From contig NZ_BAAAUV010000016.1 in assembly GCF_039534125.1 (NCBI RefSeq), positions 1 to 64,000 on the forward strand: a stretch of 64,000 nucleotides of DNA, read 5' to 3'. The first letter of the stretch is position 1; the number at the start of each line of letters is the position of its first letter. Position numbers and translations under genes: made by a program. This DNA is from Actinocorallia longicatena (GTDB lineage: Bacteria > Actinomycetota > Actinomycetes > Streptosporangiales > Streptosporangiaceae). Below the pieces are notes generated by a model. That model made no database searches, was not told where the DNA came from, and was given only the letters and a program-made list of their open reading frames with translations. Below are positions 25,188 through 32,955 of the stretch, piece after piece.

Positions 25188-25197
25188 GTCGGGCAAG

Positions 25198-25219
25198 GAC
25201 AGCCGCTATAGTTGATATC
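25198..25219. promoter_or_regulatory. Operator site D2 upstream of the GntR gene
   Basis: Spacer GCTATAGT and right arm TGATATC at 25205-25219, close to sites A and C; the left arm is degenerate. It lies 34 bases before the GntR start, suggesting autoregulation. Confidence 0.48.
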
Positions 25220-25252
25220 TCCACCGGGCAGCGGAAGAGCGAGGGCAACAAC

Positions 25253-25963
25253 GTGGCGTCATCCCGAGCGGCTGTCCGTCCGATCGCCGCGCGGTCGGTG
25301 GTGGAGCAGGTCACCGAGGAACTGCGGCGCTCGATCCTCTCCGGGGCCCTGGAACCGGGCCAGGAGTACTCCCTGCGCGAGCTGGCCGGGATGCTGGAGG
25401 TCAGCTTCATTCCGGTGCGCGAGGCGCTGCGGAGCCTCGAGAGCGAGGGCCTGGTGCACAACAGGCCGGGTCGCAGCGCGATGGTCACGCCCCTCGACCT
25501 GGACGACCTCCAGGGCATCTACCGGCTGCGCCGCGCCATCGAGCCCGAGATCGCCCGGCGCTCCTGCGCGGTGATCTCCGACGAGGCGCTCGACGCCGCG
25601 GAGGCCGACGCCGCCGCCTTCGGCGACGAGGCCCACGGCATGGCCGACATCTACGAGGACCACCACGGCTTCCACCTGTCGCTGCTGGCCCCCGCCGCGA
25701 GCGCCTGGGACATCCGCGTCCTCACCACGCTGTGGCGGGCCGGTGAACGCTACATCCGCATCGGCTTCGGCCGTCTCGACCCCGACCCGGCCGAGCACCA
25801 GCGGCGCGGACAGGCCCACCTCGACCTCGTGGCGGCCTTCCGCACCCGCGACCCCGAGCGGGTCGCGGCCGCGATCGAGGAGCACCTGGCCCGCAACGAG
25901 CGGATCGCCCTCGGCGCCCTCGCCGGTCCGGCTCAGGGCGCCGGATCGACCGCCAGCCAGTAG
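25253..25963 (+). CDS. GntR-family regulator, FCD subfamily
   Basis: A 236-residue regulator. The winged helix covers residues 15-70 (VVEQVTEELRRSILSGAL, SLRELAGMLEVSFIPVREALRSLESEGLV). The FCD domain has plausible metal ligands in EDHHGFHLSLL and EHQRRGQAHLDL. FCD regulators usually sense organic acids and bind short AT-rich dyads such as the repeated GTTATCA/TGATAAC sites found in this block. It is divergent from the AceE-like gene with two of these sites between. GTG 25253 follows GAGGG. Its last 31 bases overlap the convergent PucR gene. Confidence 0.9.
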   Translation: MASSRAAVRPIAARSVVEQVTEELRRSILSGALEPGQEYSLRELAGMLEVSFIPVREALRSLESEGLVHNRPGRSAMVTPLDLDDLQGIYRLRRAIEPEIARRSCAVISDEALDAAEADAAAFGDEAHGMADIYEDHHGFHLSLLAPAASAWDIRVLTTLWRAGERYIRIGFGRLDPDPAEHQRRGQAHLDLVAAFRTRDPERVAAAIEEHLARNERIALGALAGPAQGAGSTASQ

Positions 25964-27132
25964 CGCAGCGCGATGTTGAGCTCGAGGTGGTGGGCGGGGT
26001 CCTGAAGGGGCTCGCCGAAGAGCTCCTCGAGCTGGCGGAGCCGGTAGCGGACCGTCTGGGCGTGCAGATAGAGGCGCTTGGCGACGTCGGAGGCGTTGAA
26101 CCCGCACTCCAGGCAGATCAGCAGCGTCTCGGCGAGGCGCCGCCGGTGCTGCGCCCGGACGGTCATCAGCGGGGCGAGCCGGAGCGCGACCAGGTGCTCG
26201 GTCATGTCCCGGTCACGGACGGCCTGCATGAGCGGGATGTGATCCGCCGCGATGACCGGGACCTCGCAGGGGACGAACCCCTCCTCGGCCAGGGCGAGGG
26301 CGCGGCGCGCCCAGGACAGCGAGCGGGCCAGGTCGTTGGTGCCGGTCGTGGGCCCGATCGCGGCGATCCAGTCGCCGAGCCCGGCGGCGAGGGCCTCCCG
26401 CTGTCCGGGGCCGTCCGGGTCGGGGACGATCAGGCAGGGCTCGGACAGGTGCAGCGCCGCCAGGGCGTTCGCCGGGATCTCGGCCCTGCGCTCGCCACCG
26501 GGATCGCGCCGCCGCAGCGCGACGGCCGCCGCGGTCTGCGGCAGCTTCCATCGGGCCTGCAGGGCCAGATCCCAGATCTCGTCGGCGTTCGGTGACGAGC
26601 TGACCAGCACCTCGATCAGCTTCTGCCGCCGCATGAGCTGGTCGCCCGCGGTCCTGGCGTCCGCGTCCTCGTGCCCGGCGGCCATCGCGGCGGCCATCCG
26701 GTCCAGGTAGACCGAGACCTTCTGCGCGACCTGCCCGATCATCGCGGGGGTCACGCCCGGCTGGTCCTGCACCGCCTCGGCGAGCCGGCCGATCGTGATG
26801 CCGGAGCCGAGCCGGAAGGCCGCGTGCCACGCCTCCGGGCTGAGCCCCTCCTCGGCGGTCCAGACCCCGAACTCGTGGAAGAACTCGGTGATGGGCTCCA
26901 GCGATACCTCGTCGTCCTCGATGAGGTCGACGAACTGCGCGATCATCCACCGCACCGACTTGCCGAGCATGTGCGCGTACCGCGGATCGTGCGGCCGGAC
27001 CATCTCCGGGAGCCGTTCCTCGATCGCCGCGACGGCCTCGGCCGACACGTCGGGCACCAGATCTCGCATGACGGTGATGACCTCTGCTACCTCAGCGTCG
27101 GACATTCCATGCTCAATCAACCGGTACCGCAT
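25933..27132 (-). CDS. PucR-family (CdaR-type) transcriptional regulator
   Basis: A 399-residue regulator. The C-terminal PucR helix-turn-helix is clear (LICLECGFNASDVAKRLYLH, then AQTVRYRLRQLEELFGE). The N-terminal region is a helical sensor-like domain (RYAHMLGKSVRWMIAQFVDL, GVTPAMIGQVAQKVSVYLDR), and the middle resembles a degenerate GGDEF-like dimerisation module. ATG 27132 is supported by TAGTTT six bases upstream, a leaderless arrangement; ATG 27105 is an alternative. The gene converges on and overlaps the GntR gene by 31 bases. Its target is unknown, and a dyad upstream suggests self-control. Confidence 0.85.
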   Translation of the reverse strand: MRYRLIEHGMSDAEVAEVITVMRDLVPDVSAEAVAAIEERLPEMVRPHDPRYAHMLGKSVRWMIAQFVDLIEDDEVSLEPITEFFHEFGVWTAEEGLSPEAWHAAFRLGSGITIGRLAEAVQDQPGVTPAMIGQVAQKVSVYLDRMAAAMAAGHEDADARTAGDQLMRRQKLIEVLVSSSPNADEIWDLALQARWKLPQTAAAVALRRRDPGGERRAEIPANALAALHLSEPCLIVPDPDGPGQREALAAGLGDWIAAIGPTTGTNDLARSLSWARRALALAEEGFVPCEVPVIAADHIPLMQAVRDRDMTEHLVALRLAPLMTVRAQHRRRLAETLLICLECGFNASDVAKRLYLHAQTVRYRLRQLEELFGEPLQDPAHHLELNIALRYWLAVDPAP

Positions 27133-27138
27133 CCTCAG

Positions 27139-27162
27139 AAACTAGATGTAACCCTGGTCACA
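27139..27162 (-). promoter_or_regulatory. PucR promoter and candidate operator
   Basis: TAGTTT (27144-27139 on the minus strand) is six bases from the start codon. Next to it lies the dyad TGTAACCCTGGTCACA (27147-27162), symmetric at 14 of 16 positions, which could be an autoregulatory site. Confidence 0.4.
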
Positions 27163-27338
27163 TGCAACATGCCACCGAAAAATCGTCCGAACAGGCGATG
27201 GGTACCGAGAGTGGCCGGAATGTGACATCTGTATGTGTTCGTTTCGCTACGGCGAGCGCCGCCGCTCCCTAGGCTGGAGGGCAGGCGGTCCAGCAGCGAG
27301 GCCGCACGGGAAGACCTTCGACGGAAGGGGTGCCGGTC

Positions 27339-27674
27339 ATGCCCTTCCCGCCCTGGTTCGACGGCCTGGAGCCCGGCGCGCCTCGCGGCTGCCTCAGCCT
27401 GAGGATGCCCGCTGAGCTGGACATCGACAACGCCGACGACCTCTGTGAAGCGCTGTGCGCGTTCCTCGACGACCGTCCGGACCGCCTGACGCTCGACATG
27501 ACGGGGACCCGCCTGTGCACCGCCGCCGGTGTCGGCGCCCTCGTCCGCGTCCGCAAGCACGCCCGGGCCGGCGGTACCGAGCTGCGCGTCCTGGTCGCCA
27601 GGGGCGGCATCGTCCACCGGGTCATGGACATCTGCGGGCAGCTCCCGCACGTGACCCTGGTCCCGGAGCGATGA
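27339..27674 (+). CDS. STAS-domain protein (anti-sigma factor antagonist-like)
   Basis: A 111-residue single STAS domain: CLSLRMPAELDIDNADDL, RLTLDMTGTRLCTAAGVGAL, ELRVLVARGGIVHRVMDICG. Antagonists of the SpoIIAA type bind anti-sigma kinases and are switched by phosphorylation of a serine in a D-S-S-G loop. Here that loop reads T-A-A-G, so it cannot be phosphorylated in the normal way and may be permanently active or bind another partner. No partner kinase is adjacent. ATG 27339 follows GGAAGGGG; GTG 27330 is an alternative. It is followed by a TetR gene. Confidence 0.8.
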   Translation: MPFPPWFDGLEPGAPRGCLSLRMPAELDIDNADDLCEALCAFLDDRPDRLTLDMTGTRLCTAAGVGALVRVRKHARAGGTELRVLVARGGIVHRVMDICGQLPHVTLVPER

Positions 27675-27718
27675 CCGGCGGGCGCGAGGAGGTCCCGCCG
27701 GGCACTAGCGTCCCCTCC

Positions 27719-28375
27719 ATGGGAAACGTTCCGGTCAGGGGAACCGCGGCGCCGGGCCGGCGCACCCAGCGCGACGCGCTCCTCGCGGCCGCCGAGCGCC
27801 TGTTCGCCGAGCAGGGCGTCGACGCGACGTCCCTGCGCGCGGTGATGGCCGAGGCGGGAACGAACGTCGCCGCGGTCCGGTACCACTTCGGCTCCAAGGA
27901 CGATCTGCTCGCCGCGCTGATCCGGACCCGCAGCGAGGAGGTGGGCAGGGCCCGCGAGGACCTGCTCACCGCGCTGGAGGCGAGCCCGGAGCCCACGGCG
28001 CGGGGGCTGGCCGCCACCCTGGTCGAACCGGTCGCGGCGCTGGCCCTGAGCGGCGACGACACCTGGGTCCGGCTGCTGAACACGATCGTCACCACCCGCC
28101 GCGAACCCGGCTGGCGCATCCTCAGCGAGACCTTCGAGCCGCAGGCCGTCCGGCTGGGCCTCCTGCTGCGGCGGATCCGGCCCGCCCTGGGCCCGTCCAC
28201 GGTGCGGTTCCGGCTCGCCGAGGCGACCTCGCTGTCGATCAGGGTCCTCGGCGACCTGGAGTTCGTCCGCGCGAACGTCGCCCACCGCTCGGGCCCCGTC
28301 CCCGCCCGCGCCGTGGTCGACGACCTCCTCGACGCCGTCGAGGCCGTCCTGGCGGGCCCGTCCCGGGAGTCCTAG
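27719..28375 (+). CDS. TetR-family transcriptional regulator
   Basis: A 218-residue TetR regulator. The helix-turn-helix is at residues 16-62 (RRTQRDALLAAAERLFAEQG, SLRAVMAEAGTNVAAVRYHF, GSKDDLLAALI). The C-terminal part resembles TetR_C domains that sense hydrophobic ligands. ATG 27719 is preferred because TAGCGT lies seven bases upstream, a leaderless layout. An upstream ATG at 27671 overlaps the STAS stop as ATGA and would add 16 residues. It converges on the molybdopterin oxidoreductase gene, whose promoter holds a perfect 20-bp palindrome, so that gene may be its target. Confidence 0.85.
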   Translation: MGNVPVRGTAAPGRRTQRDALLAAAERLFAEQGVDATSLRAVMAEAGTNVAAVRYHFGSKDDLLAALIRTRSEEVGRAREDLLTALEASPEPTARGLAATLVEPVAALALSGDDTWVRLLNTIVTTRREPGWRILSETFEPQAVRLGLLLRRIRPALGPSTVRFRLAEATSLSIRVLGDLEFVRANVAHRSGPVPARAVVDDLLDAVEAVLAGPSRES

Positions 28376-28398
28376 GCGGGCCCGTCCCGGGAGTCCTA
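28351..28398. repeat. 24-bp tandem duplication at a convergent gene end
   Basis: Two exact adjacent 24-bp units (28351-28374 and 28375-28398). The first encodes the last TetR codons; the second, just past that stop, ends with the stop codon of the molybdopterin gene on the other strand. Each contains CCCGGG and CCTAGG. The reading frames of both genes are intact. Confidence 0.9.
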
Positions 28399-30603
28399 GG
28401 CGGGCGCGACGGTCACGGGGATGCCGTTGACCGCGGCGTTGCCGGACGGCACGTCGTACAGGTCGCCCGGGGCCAGGGCGTTGAAGCTGATCCCCGGATG
28501 GGCGTTGGCCACCTCGATCCGGGTGCCGGGACGGCCGTGGCCCCAGCCGTGCGGGAGCGACACCACGCCGGGGGCGATGTCGGCGGTGATCTCGACGGGC
28601 ACCTCGACCGTCCCGGCCGTGGAGGTCACCCGGGCGAGGCCGCCGGGGGACAGGCCGCAGCGCCGGGCGTCGTCGGGGTGGACGAGCAGGGTGCAGAGGT
28701 CGCGTCCCTTCACCAGCGAGGGCACGTTGTGCATCCAGGAGTTGTTGCTCCGCAGATGCCGGCGGCTGGTGAGGACGAGCCCGCCGGGCGGCCGTTCGAG
28801 CCGCTCGGCCAGGCGGGGCAGGTCGGCGAGGACGTAGGGCGGAGCAAGCTCGACCTTTCCGCTCGCGGTGGTGAGGACCTCGGCCAGCCGCGGCACGTTG
28901 GGCCCGAGGTCGATGCCGTCGGGAGCGGCGCGGACGGCGTCCAGCGAGATGCCCTCCCGCTCGCCGTACCGGTCGCCGAACGGGCCGGTGCGCAGCTGGA
29001 GGTCGAGGAGCCGGTCGGGGCCGCCCCCGTCGTAGCGTTCGCGCAGCGAGGGGCCGTCCAGGCCGCGCGTCATCGCGAGGACGTCGAAGAAGCCGTCGTC
29101 GATGCCGGCGACGTCGACCTCGGCCATGGGCATGCCCAGGCAGGCGCCGGCCAGCCGGATCATGATCTCCCACTCCCGGGGACGGTCCGGGTCGACGGGG
29201 AAGACCGGCTCGGAGTACTTGGCGGCGCTGCCGACCGCGAACATCCAGATCAGGTCGTCGTGGTGGGACTGCTCGAGCGCCGAGAGCCCCGGCAGGACGA
29301 CATGGGCGTGCCGGGTCGTCTCGTTGATCCAGTTGTCCACGCTGACCATGCAGTCGAGCCCCGGCAGAGCGGCGTCGAGGCGGTCACCCTCGGGGGTGGA
29401 CAGCACCGGATTGCCCGCGACGGTGATCAGCGCGCGGATCCTGCCCTCGCCCGGCGTGCTGATCTCCTCGTGCAGGCACGACACCGGGACGTGGCCGAGC
29501 ACCTCGGGGATGCCGCGGACCCGGCTCCGCCACCGGCCGAAGTTGGCGGCGCCGCCCTCGAGCCCCTCCATCGGAAGGGTGTTGACCGACCAGGCGGAGC
29601 CGCGGGCGAACATCGATCCGCCCTCGCGGTCGAGGTTGCCGGTCAGGACCGCGATGACGTCGATCAGCCAGCTGCTGAGCGTCCCGAACTCCTGGTTGCA
29701 GGTGCCGATCCGCCCGTAGAGCGCGGCGGCGGGAGCGTGGGCGAGCTCGCGGGCCAGGTCGCGGATGCGCGCGGCGGGGATCCCGGTGACGGCGGAGACC
29801 CGTTCGGGCGGCCAGTCCCGCGCCGCCTCGCGCACCTCCTCGACGCCGTTCACCAGGCCGTCGAGCGCACCGAGATCGACGAGGTCCTCGGCGAACAGGG
29901 TGTGGGCCACGGCCATGAGCAGGGCCGCGTCGGTGCCGGGCGTGATGGGGATCCACTCGTCGGCCTTGGCGGCCGTTCCGGTGCGGCGCGGATCGATGAC
30001 GACGACCCTGCCGCCGCGCTCGCGGACCGCGGCGATCTCGCCCATCAGGTCGGGGCAGGCCAGCAGGGAGCCCTGGGACGCCTGCGGGTTGGCGCCCATG
30101 AGGACGAACAGCTCGGTCCGCCGCACGTCGGGGACGGGGATCGACCACATGCCGCCGTACATCAGATGGGAGGAGACGTTCTTCGGCCACTGGTCGACCA
30201 CGCCGGGGGAGTAGATCATCGGCATCCCGGACAGGCCGATGAGGACCCCGACGTAGCGGCTGAGGTCCATGGCGTGGGCCAGCGGATTGCCGACGTAGGA
30301 CGTCACGGCGGAGATGCCGTGCCCGGCCACGACCGGCGCGAGCAGCTCGTCGATCCGGGCGAAGGCCTCGTCCCAGGTCGCCTCGGTGAAGGTCCCGTCG
30401 GCCTGGCGGATCATGGGCGTCCGGATCCGGTCGGGGTCGTGGTGCAGATGCCCCAGGGCGGTGCCCTTGGGACAGATGTGCCCCCGCGACCAGACATCGT
30501 CGCGGTCGGCCTCGATCCTGACCACCTGCTCGTCCCGCACGTGGACGAGCAGGCCGCACATCGCCTCGCACAGCGGGCACGTCCGCCGGTGAACCGTCGT
30601 CAT
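28396..30603 (-). CDS. Molybdopterin oxidoreductase, formate dehydrogenase/DMSO reductase family
   Basis: A 735-residue molybdenum enzyme. Cysteines C9, C12, C16 and C44 (CPLCEAMC ... HICPKG) bind a [4Fe-4S] cluster. Cofactor-binding segments include LMGANPQASQG, VVVIDPRRTGTAAKAD, TVAGNPVLSTPEG and the C-terminal dinucleotide domain (LTSRRHLRSNNSWMHNVPS, VHPDDARRCGLSPG, LPHGWGHG). No signal peptide is present, so it is cytoplasmic. No partner subunits or cofactor genes lie nearby. Family members oxidise formate or reduce small oxo compounds; the substrate cannot be read. ATG 30603 has TATCGT six bases upstream, suggesting leaderless expression. A perfect palindrome lies just upstream. Confidence 0.85.
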   Translation of the reverse strand: MTTVHRRTCPLCEAMCGLLVHVRDEQVVRIEADRDDVWSRGHICPKGTALGHLHHDPDRIRTPMIRQADGTFTEATWDEAFARIDELLAPVVAGHGISAVTSYVGNPLAHAMDLSRYVGVLIGLSGMPMIYSPGVVDQWPKNVSSHLMYGGMWSIPVPDVRRTELFVLMGANPQASQGSLLACPDLMGEIAAVRERGGRVVVIDPRRTGTAAKADEWIPITPGTDAALLMAVAHTLFAEDLVDLGALDGLVNGVEEVREAARDWPPERVSAVTGIPAARIRDLARELAHAPAAALYGRIGTCNQEFGTLSSWLIDVIAVLTGNLDREGGSMFARGSAWSVNTLPMEGLEGGAANFGRWRSRVRGIPEVLGHVPVSCLHEEISTPGEGRIRALITVAGNPVLSTPEGDRLDAALPGLDCMVSVDNWINETTRHAHVVLPGLSALEQSHHDDLIWMFAVGSAAKYSEPVFPVDPDRPREWEIMIRLAGACLGMPMAEVDVAGIDDGFFDVLAMTRGLDGPSLRERYDGGGPDRLLDLQLRTGPFGDRYGEREGISLDAVRAAPDGIDLGPNVPRLAEVLTTASGKVELAPPYVLADLPRLAERLERPPGGLVLTSRRHLRSNNSWMHNVPSLVKGRDLCTLLVHPDDARRCGLSPGGLARVTSTAGTVEVPVEITADIAPGVVSLPHGWGHGRPGTRIEVANAHPGISFNALAPGDLYDVPSGNAAVNGIPVTVAPA

Positions 30604-30620
30604 GGACGGACGATAACCCA

Positions 30621-30640
30621 ATTCCATCACGTGATGGAAT
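30621..30640. promoter_or_regulatory. Perfect 20-bp palindrome, operator of the molybdopterin gene
   Basis: ATTCCATCACGTGATGGAAT is identical to its own reverse complement over 20 bases. It lies immediately upstream of the probable -10 box (30610-30615) of the molybdopterin oxidoreductase gene, where bound protein would block RNA polymerase. The nearby convergent TetR (27719-28375) is the best candidate to bind it. Confidence 0.75.
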
Positions 30641-30675
30641 AGCCCGCCGTGCCGTCGATACGGGCGGATCCGGGG

Positions 30676-31725
30676 TCAGGAGAGACCGGGCGCCGCGCGT
30701 CCTGCGATCAGGGGCAGGTCGAGGTAGGTCTTGATGCCGGGACCGGCACGGTGGACGTGCGGGATCGCGTTGACGCAGTGGTTGGCGGTGGCGACGATGC
30801 CCGGATTGCGGGCCAGGCCCGCCGCGACGCTCTCCGGGTGCAGGCCCTTGAAGGTGAGCCTGACCGGCGGGTCCCCGGTGACGTCGACCTCGAAGCGCTC
30901 GCCCTCGGGCCCGAACCCCCACCCCTCCTCGAGGTCCTCCTCGCCCATGAGCCAGTTCACCGCGGCCGTGACGACGGGCACGCCGTCCACGTTCGCCTCC
31001 CAGCTGAAGTGCCGCGCGGCCACCAGCCCGGGCTCGATCGCGCCGATCGGGGAGTCGACGGGCGCGGTGGCCAGGCCCACCCGCTGGACGGTCCGGATCT
31101 CGGGATCGATCCGGAAGCCGAGCGTGTCGACGACCATCCGGACGCTCTGCTCGAACCCGCCGGTCAGCAATTGCAGCATCGGGCTCTCGAGGGCCTGCTC
31201 GGGCGTCCCGCCGAACCCCATGATGTGCCGGATGACGTCGGGGGCGTTGTAGGTGCGGATGTCGGAGAACTCCTCGGCCCGCACATGGGTCACCGCCGAG
31301 CTGAGCGCGGACGCCATGAGCGGGAACCGCTCGGTGATGCCGCCCGGGTGGATGCCGGTGCCGTGCAGGGTGGAACCGCCCGCCGCGCACGCCTCCGCCA
31401 GCTTCCCCGCCTCGGCGGGGTAGACCCAGCCGACCGGAGTGACGACGTCCTTGCCCGACCGCAGCAGCGCGGCGACCTCGGACTCGTCCGGCACGAGCGG
31501 CGCGTAGACGACGCAGTCGGCGTCCAGGTCGAGGATCCGCTGCGGGTCGCTGGTGGCCGGGACGCCGATCGGCTCGCGTCCCAGGAGCACGCCGACGTCC
31601 ACGCCGTCCTTGTCCGGGCTGTACACGCGGCAGCCGACGAGCTCCAGATCGGGATGGTTCAGGACGCCCTCGACGGCGGCCCGGCCGACGCCGCCCGTCG
31701 CCCACTGGATCACTCGGATCGGCAC
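30676..31725 (-). CDS. DapB-like NAD(P)-dependent reductase, NADP-binding
   Basis: A 349-residue protein with an N-terminal Rossmann fold of the dihydrodipicolinate reductase type: VIQWATGGVGRAAVEGVLNH, LELVGCRVYSPDKDG, ADCVVYAPLVPDE and GKDVVTPVGWVYP. The C-terminal half resembles the 2,4-diaminopentanoate/amino-acid dehydrogenase-like proteins common in actinobacterial lipid and terpenoid catabolic clusters. It is not a lysine-pathway DapB. A second copy begins at 63854. GTG 31725 has GGGAG about six bases upstream. It is divergent from a methyltransferase gene. Substrate unknown. Confidence 0.78.
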   Translation of the reverse strand: MPIRVIQWATGGVGRAAVEGVLNHPDLELVGCRVYSPDKDGVDVGVLLGREPIGVPATSDPQRILDLDADCVVYAPLVPDESEVAALLRSGKDVVTPVGWVYPAEAGKLAEACAAGGSTLHGTGIHPGGITERFPLMASALSSAVTHVRAEEFSDIRTYNAPDVIRHIMGFGGTPEQALESPMLQLLTGGFEQSVRMVVDTLGFRIDPEIRTVQRVGLATAPVDSPIGAIEPGLVAARHFSWEANVDGVPVVTAAVNWLMGEEDLEEGWGFGPEGERFEVDVTGDPPVRLTFKGLHPESVAAGLARNPGIVATANHCVNAIPHVHRAGPGIKTYLDLPLIAGRAAPGLS

Positions 31726-31827
31726 TGCGCACTCCCGTCCTCGGCGAATCTCGACCCTGGCGGGTCCTGCCGCGGGCGTCAAGGCGTCCGGGGGTAGCAT
31801 GGTCCTTTGCCTTAAGGTGGTGGCGCG

Positions 31828-32643
31828 ATGAGCGACGGCGGTGAGAAGCGGCAGGAGTTCGACCCTTCGATGCCCAACGAGGCACGGATGCTCGACTACC
31901 TGATGGGCGGCAAGGACAACTTCGCGGCGGACCGCGAGGCCGCCGACGCCGTCCGGACCGTCGCGCCCGAACTCCCGATGATGATCCGCGAGGGGCGGGC
32001 GTTCCTCGGCCGCGCCGTCCGGTATCTCGCGGAGCAGGGCGTCCGGCAGTTCGTCGACATCGGCTGCGGCCTGCCGACCCGCGGCAGCGTCCACGAGGTG
32101 CTGGAGCCGATCGCCCCCGGCTCGATCGTCGTCTACGTCGACCACGATCCGGTCGTGATCGCGCACAGCCGGGCGATCGTCAGCGAGCACAAGACCATCA
32201 CGTGCATCCAGGCCGACGCCCGCGACCCCGGGACGATCCTGACCCATCCGGACCTGACCGCGGTGATCGACCTCTCCCGGCCCACGGCGATCATCCTGCA
32301 CGCGATCGTCACGGTCATCTCCGTGGACCAGGAGGCCGCCGCGGTCGTCGACCGGGTCGTCGAGGCGCTGGCTCCGGGGAGCTTCCTGCTGTTCTCCCAC
32401 GCCATCTGCGATCCCGCGCCCGAGGTCACCGAGCGGCTGGTCCGCCTGTTCACTGACGAGAAGGTCCTGGAGAACACACGGAAGAACGTCCGGACCCTCG
32501 CCGAGGTCTCCCGCTTCCTGGACGGTCTCGATCTCGTCGAGCCGGGCCTCGTCCCGCTGCCCGCCTGGCACCCGCCGAGCAACGGCCCCGACGTCGATCC
32601 CGGCACCTTCTGGGCCGTCGGGGCCATCGCCCGCAAGCGCTGA
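31828..32643 (+). CDS. SAM-dependent methyltransferase, DUF574 family
   Basis: A 271-residue S-adenosylmethionine methyltransferase of the DUF574 group, a family greatly expanded in actinomycetes. PNEARMLDYLMGGKDNFAADR is the characteristic start (cut here for length as ARMLDYLMGGKDNF). FVDIGCGLPTRGSVHEV is motif I, YVDHDPVVIAHSRAI is the acidic motif II, and LLFSHAICDP follows. AAGGTGG precedes ATG 31828. The substrates of this family are mostly unknown, and the neighbours give no clue. Confidence 0.88.
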   Translation: MSDGGEKRQEFDPSMPNEARMLDYLMGGKDNFAADREAADAVRTVAPELPMMIREGRAFLGRAVRYLAEQGVRQFVDIGCGLPTRGSVHEVLEPIAPGSIVVYVDHDPVVIAHSRAIVSEHKTITCIQADARDPGTILTHPDLTAVIDLSRPTAIILHAIVTVISVDQEAAAVVDRVVEALAPGSFLLFSHAICDPAPEVTERLVRLFTDEKVLENTRKNVRTLAEVSRFLDGLDLVEPGLVPLPAWHPPSNGPDVDPGTFWAVGAIARKR

Positions 32644-32685
32644 TCGGGTCTGCCGGGGCGACATGGTGCCCGCGATACGGGGTAG

Positions 32686-32898
32686 ATGTCCGGTGTGGGC
32701 GAAAACGACGAGGCACGCATGAAGAACCTGGTCGGCCGGTGGCACCGGGCGACCGGGGACGTGGTGAGCGTGGTGCGGGCGCGGATGCGCCAGCTCGAGG
32801 AGCGCGAGGTGGTCTGGCGCGATCTCATGGCCCATCCGGATCTCGCCGCCCTCGACCGCGCGCTCGACCACTGGTACGGCGACGGCCTCTCCGGCTGA
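32686..32898 (+). CDS. Small hypothetical protein
   Basis: A 70-residue charged, helical protein (ARMKNLVGRWHRATGDVVSV, RMRQLEEREVVWRDLMAHPD). I do not recognise a family. GGGG lies a few bases before ATG 32686. It lies 42 bases after the methyltransferase and 54 before the kinase gene on the same strand, and its codon use looks like that of its neighbours. Confidence 0.5.
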   Translation: MSGVGENDEARMKNLVGRWHRATGDVVSVVRARMRQLEEREVVWRDLMAHPDLAALDRALDHWYGDGLSG

Positions 32899-32939
32899 AA
32901 ATCATCATCGGGTGATAAGAGTCCGGCGGCGGGCGTCTC

Positions 32940-32955
32940 TATAGTCCGGCTGGTG
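32940..32955 (+). promoter_or_regulatory. -10 element of a likely leaderless kinase transcript
   Basis: TATAGT at 32940-32945, then seven bases, then GTG 32953. No Shine-Dalgarno sequence is present. Transcription probably starts at the start codon. Confidence 0.5.

Noticed and set aside
28351..28398. Start of a CRISPR array or satellite
   Set aside because: Only two adjacent units without spacers, continuous with gene ends.
28396..30603. Selenocysteine in the molybdopterin oxidoreductase
   Set aside because: No in-frame TGA occurs within the gene and no Sec machinery is visible.
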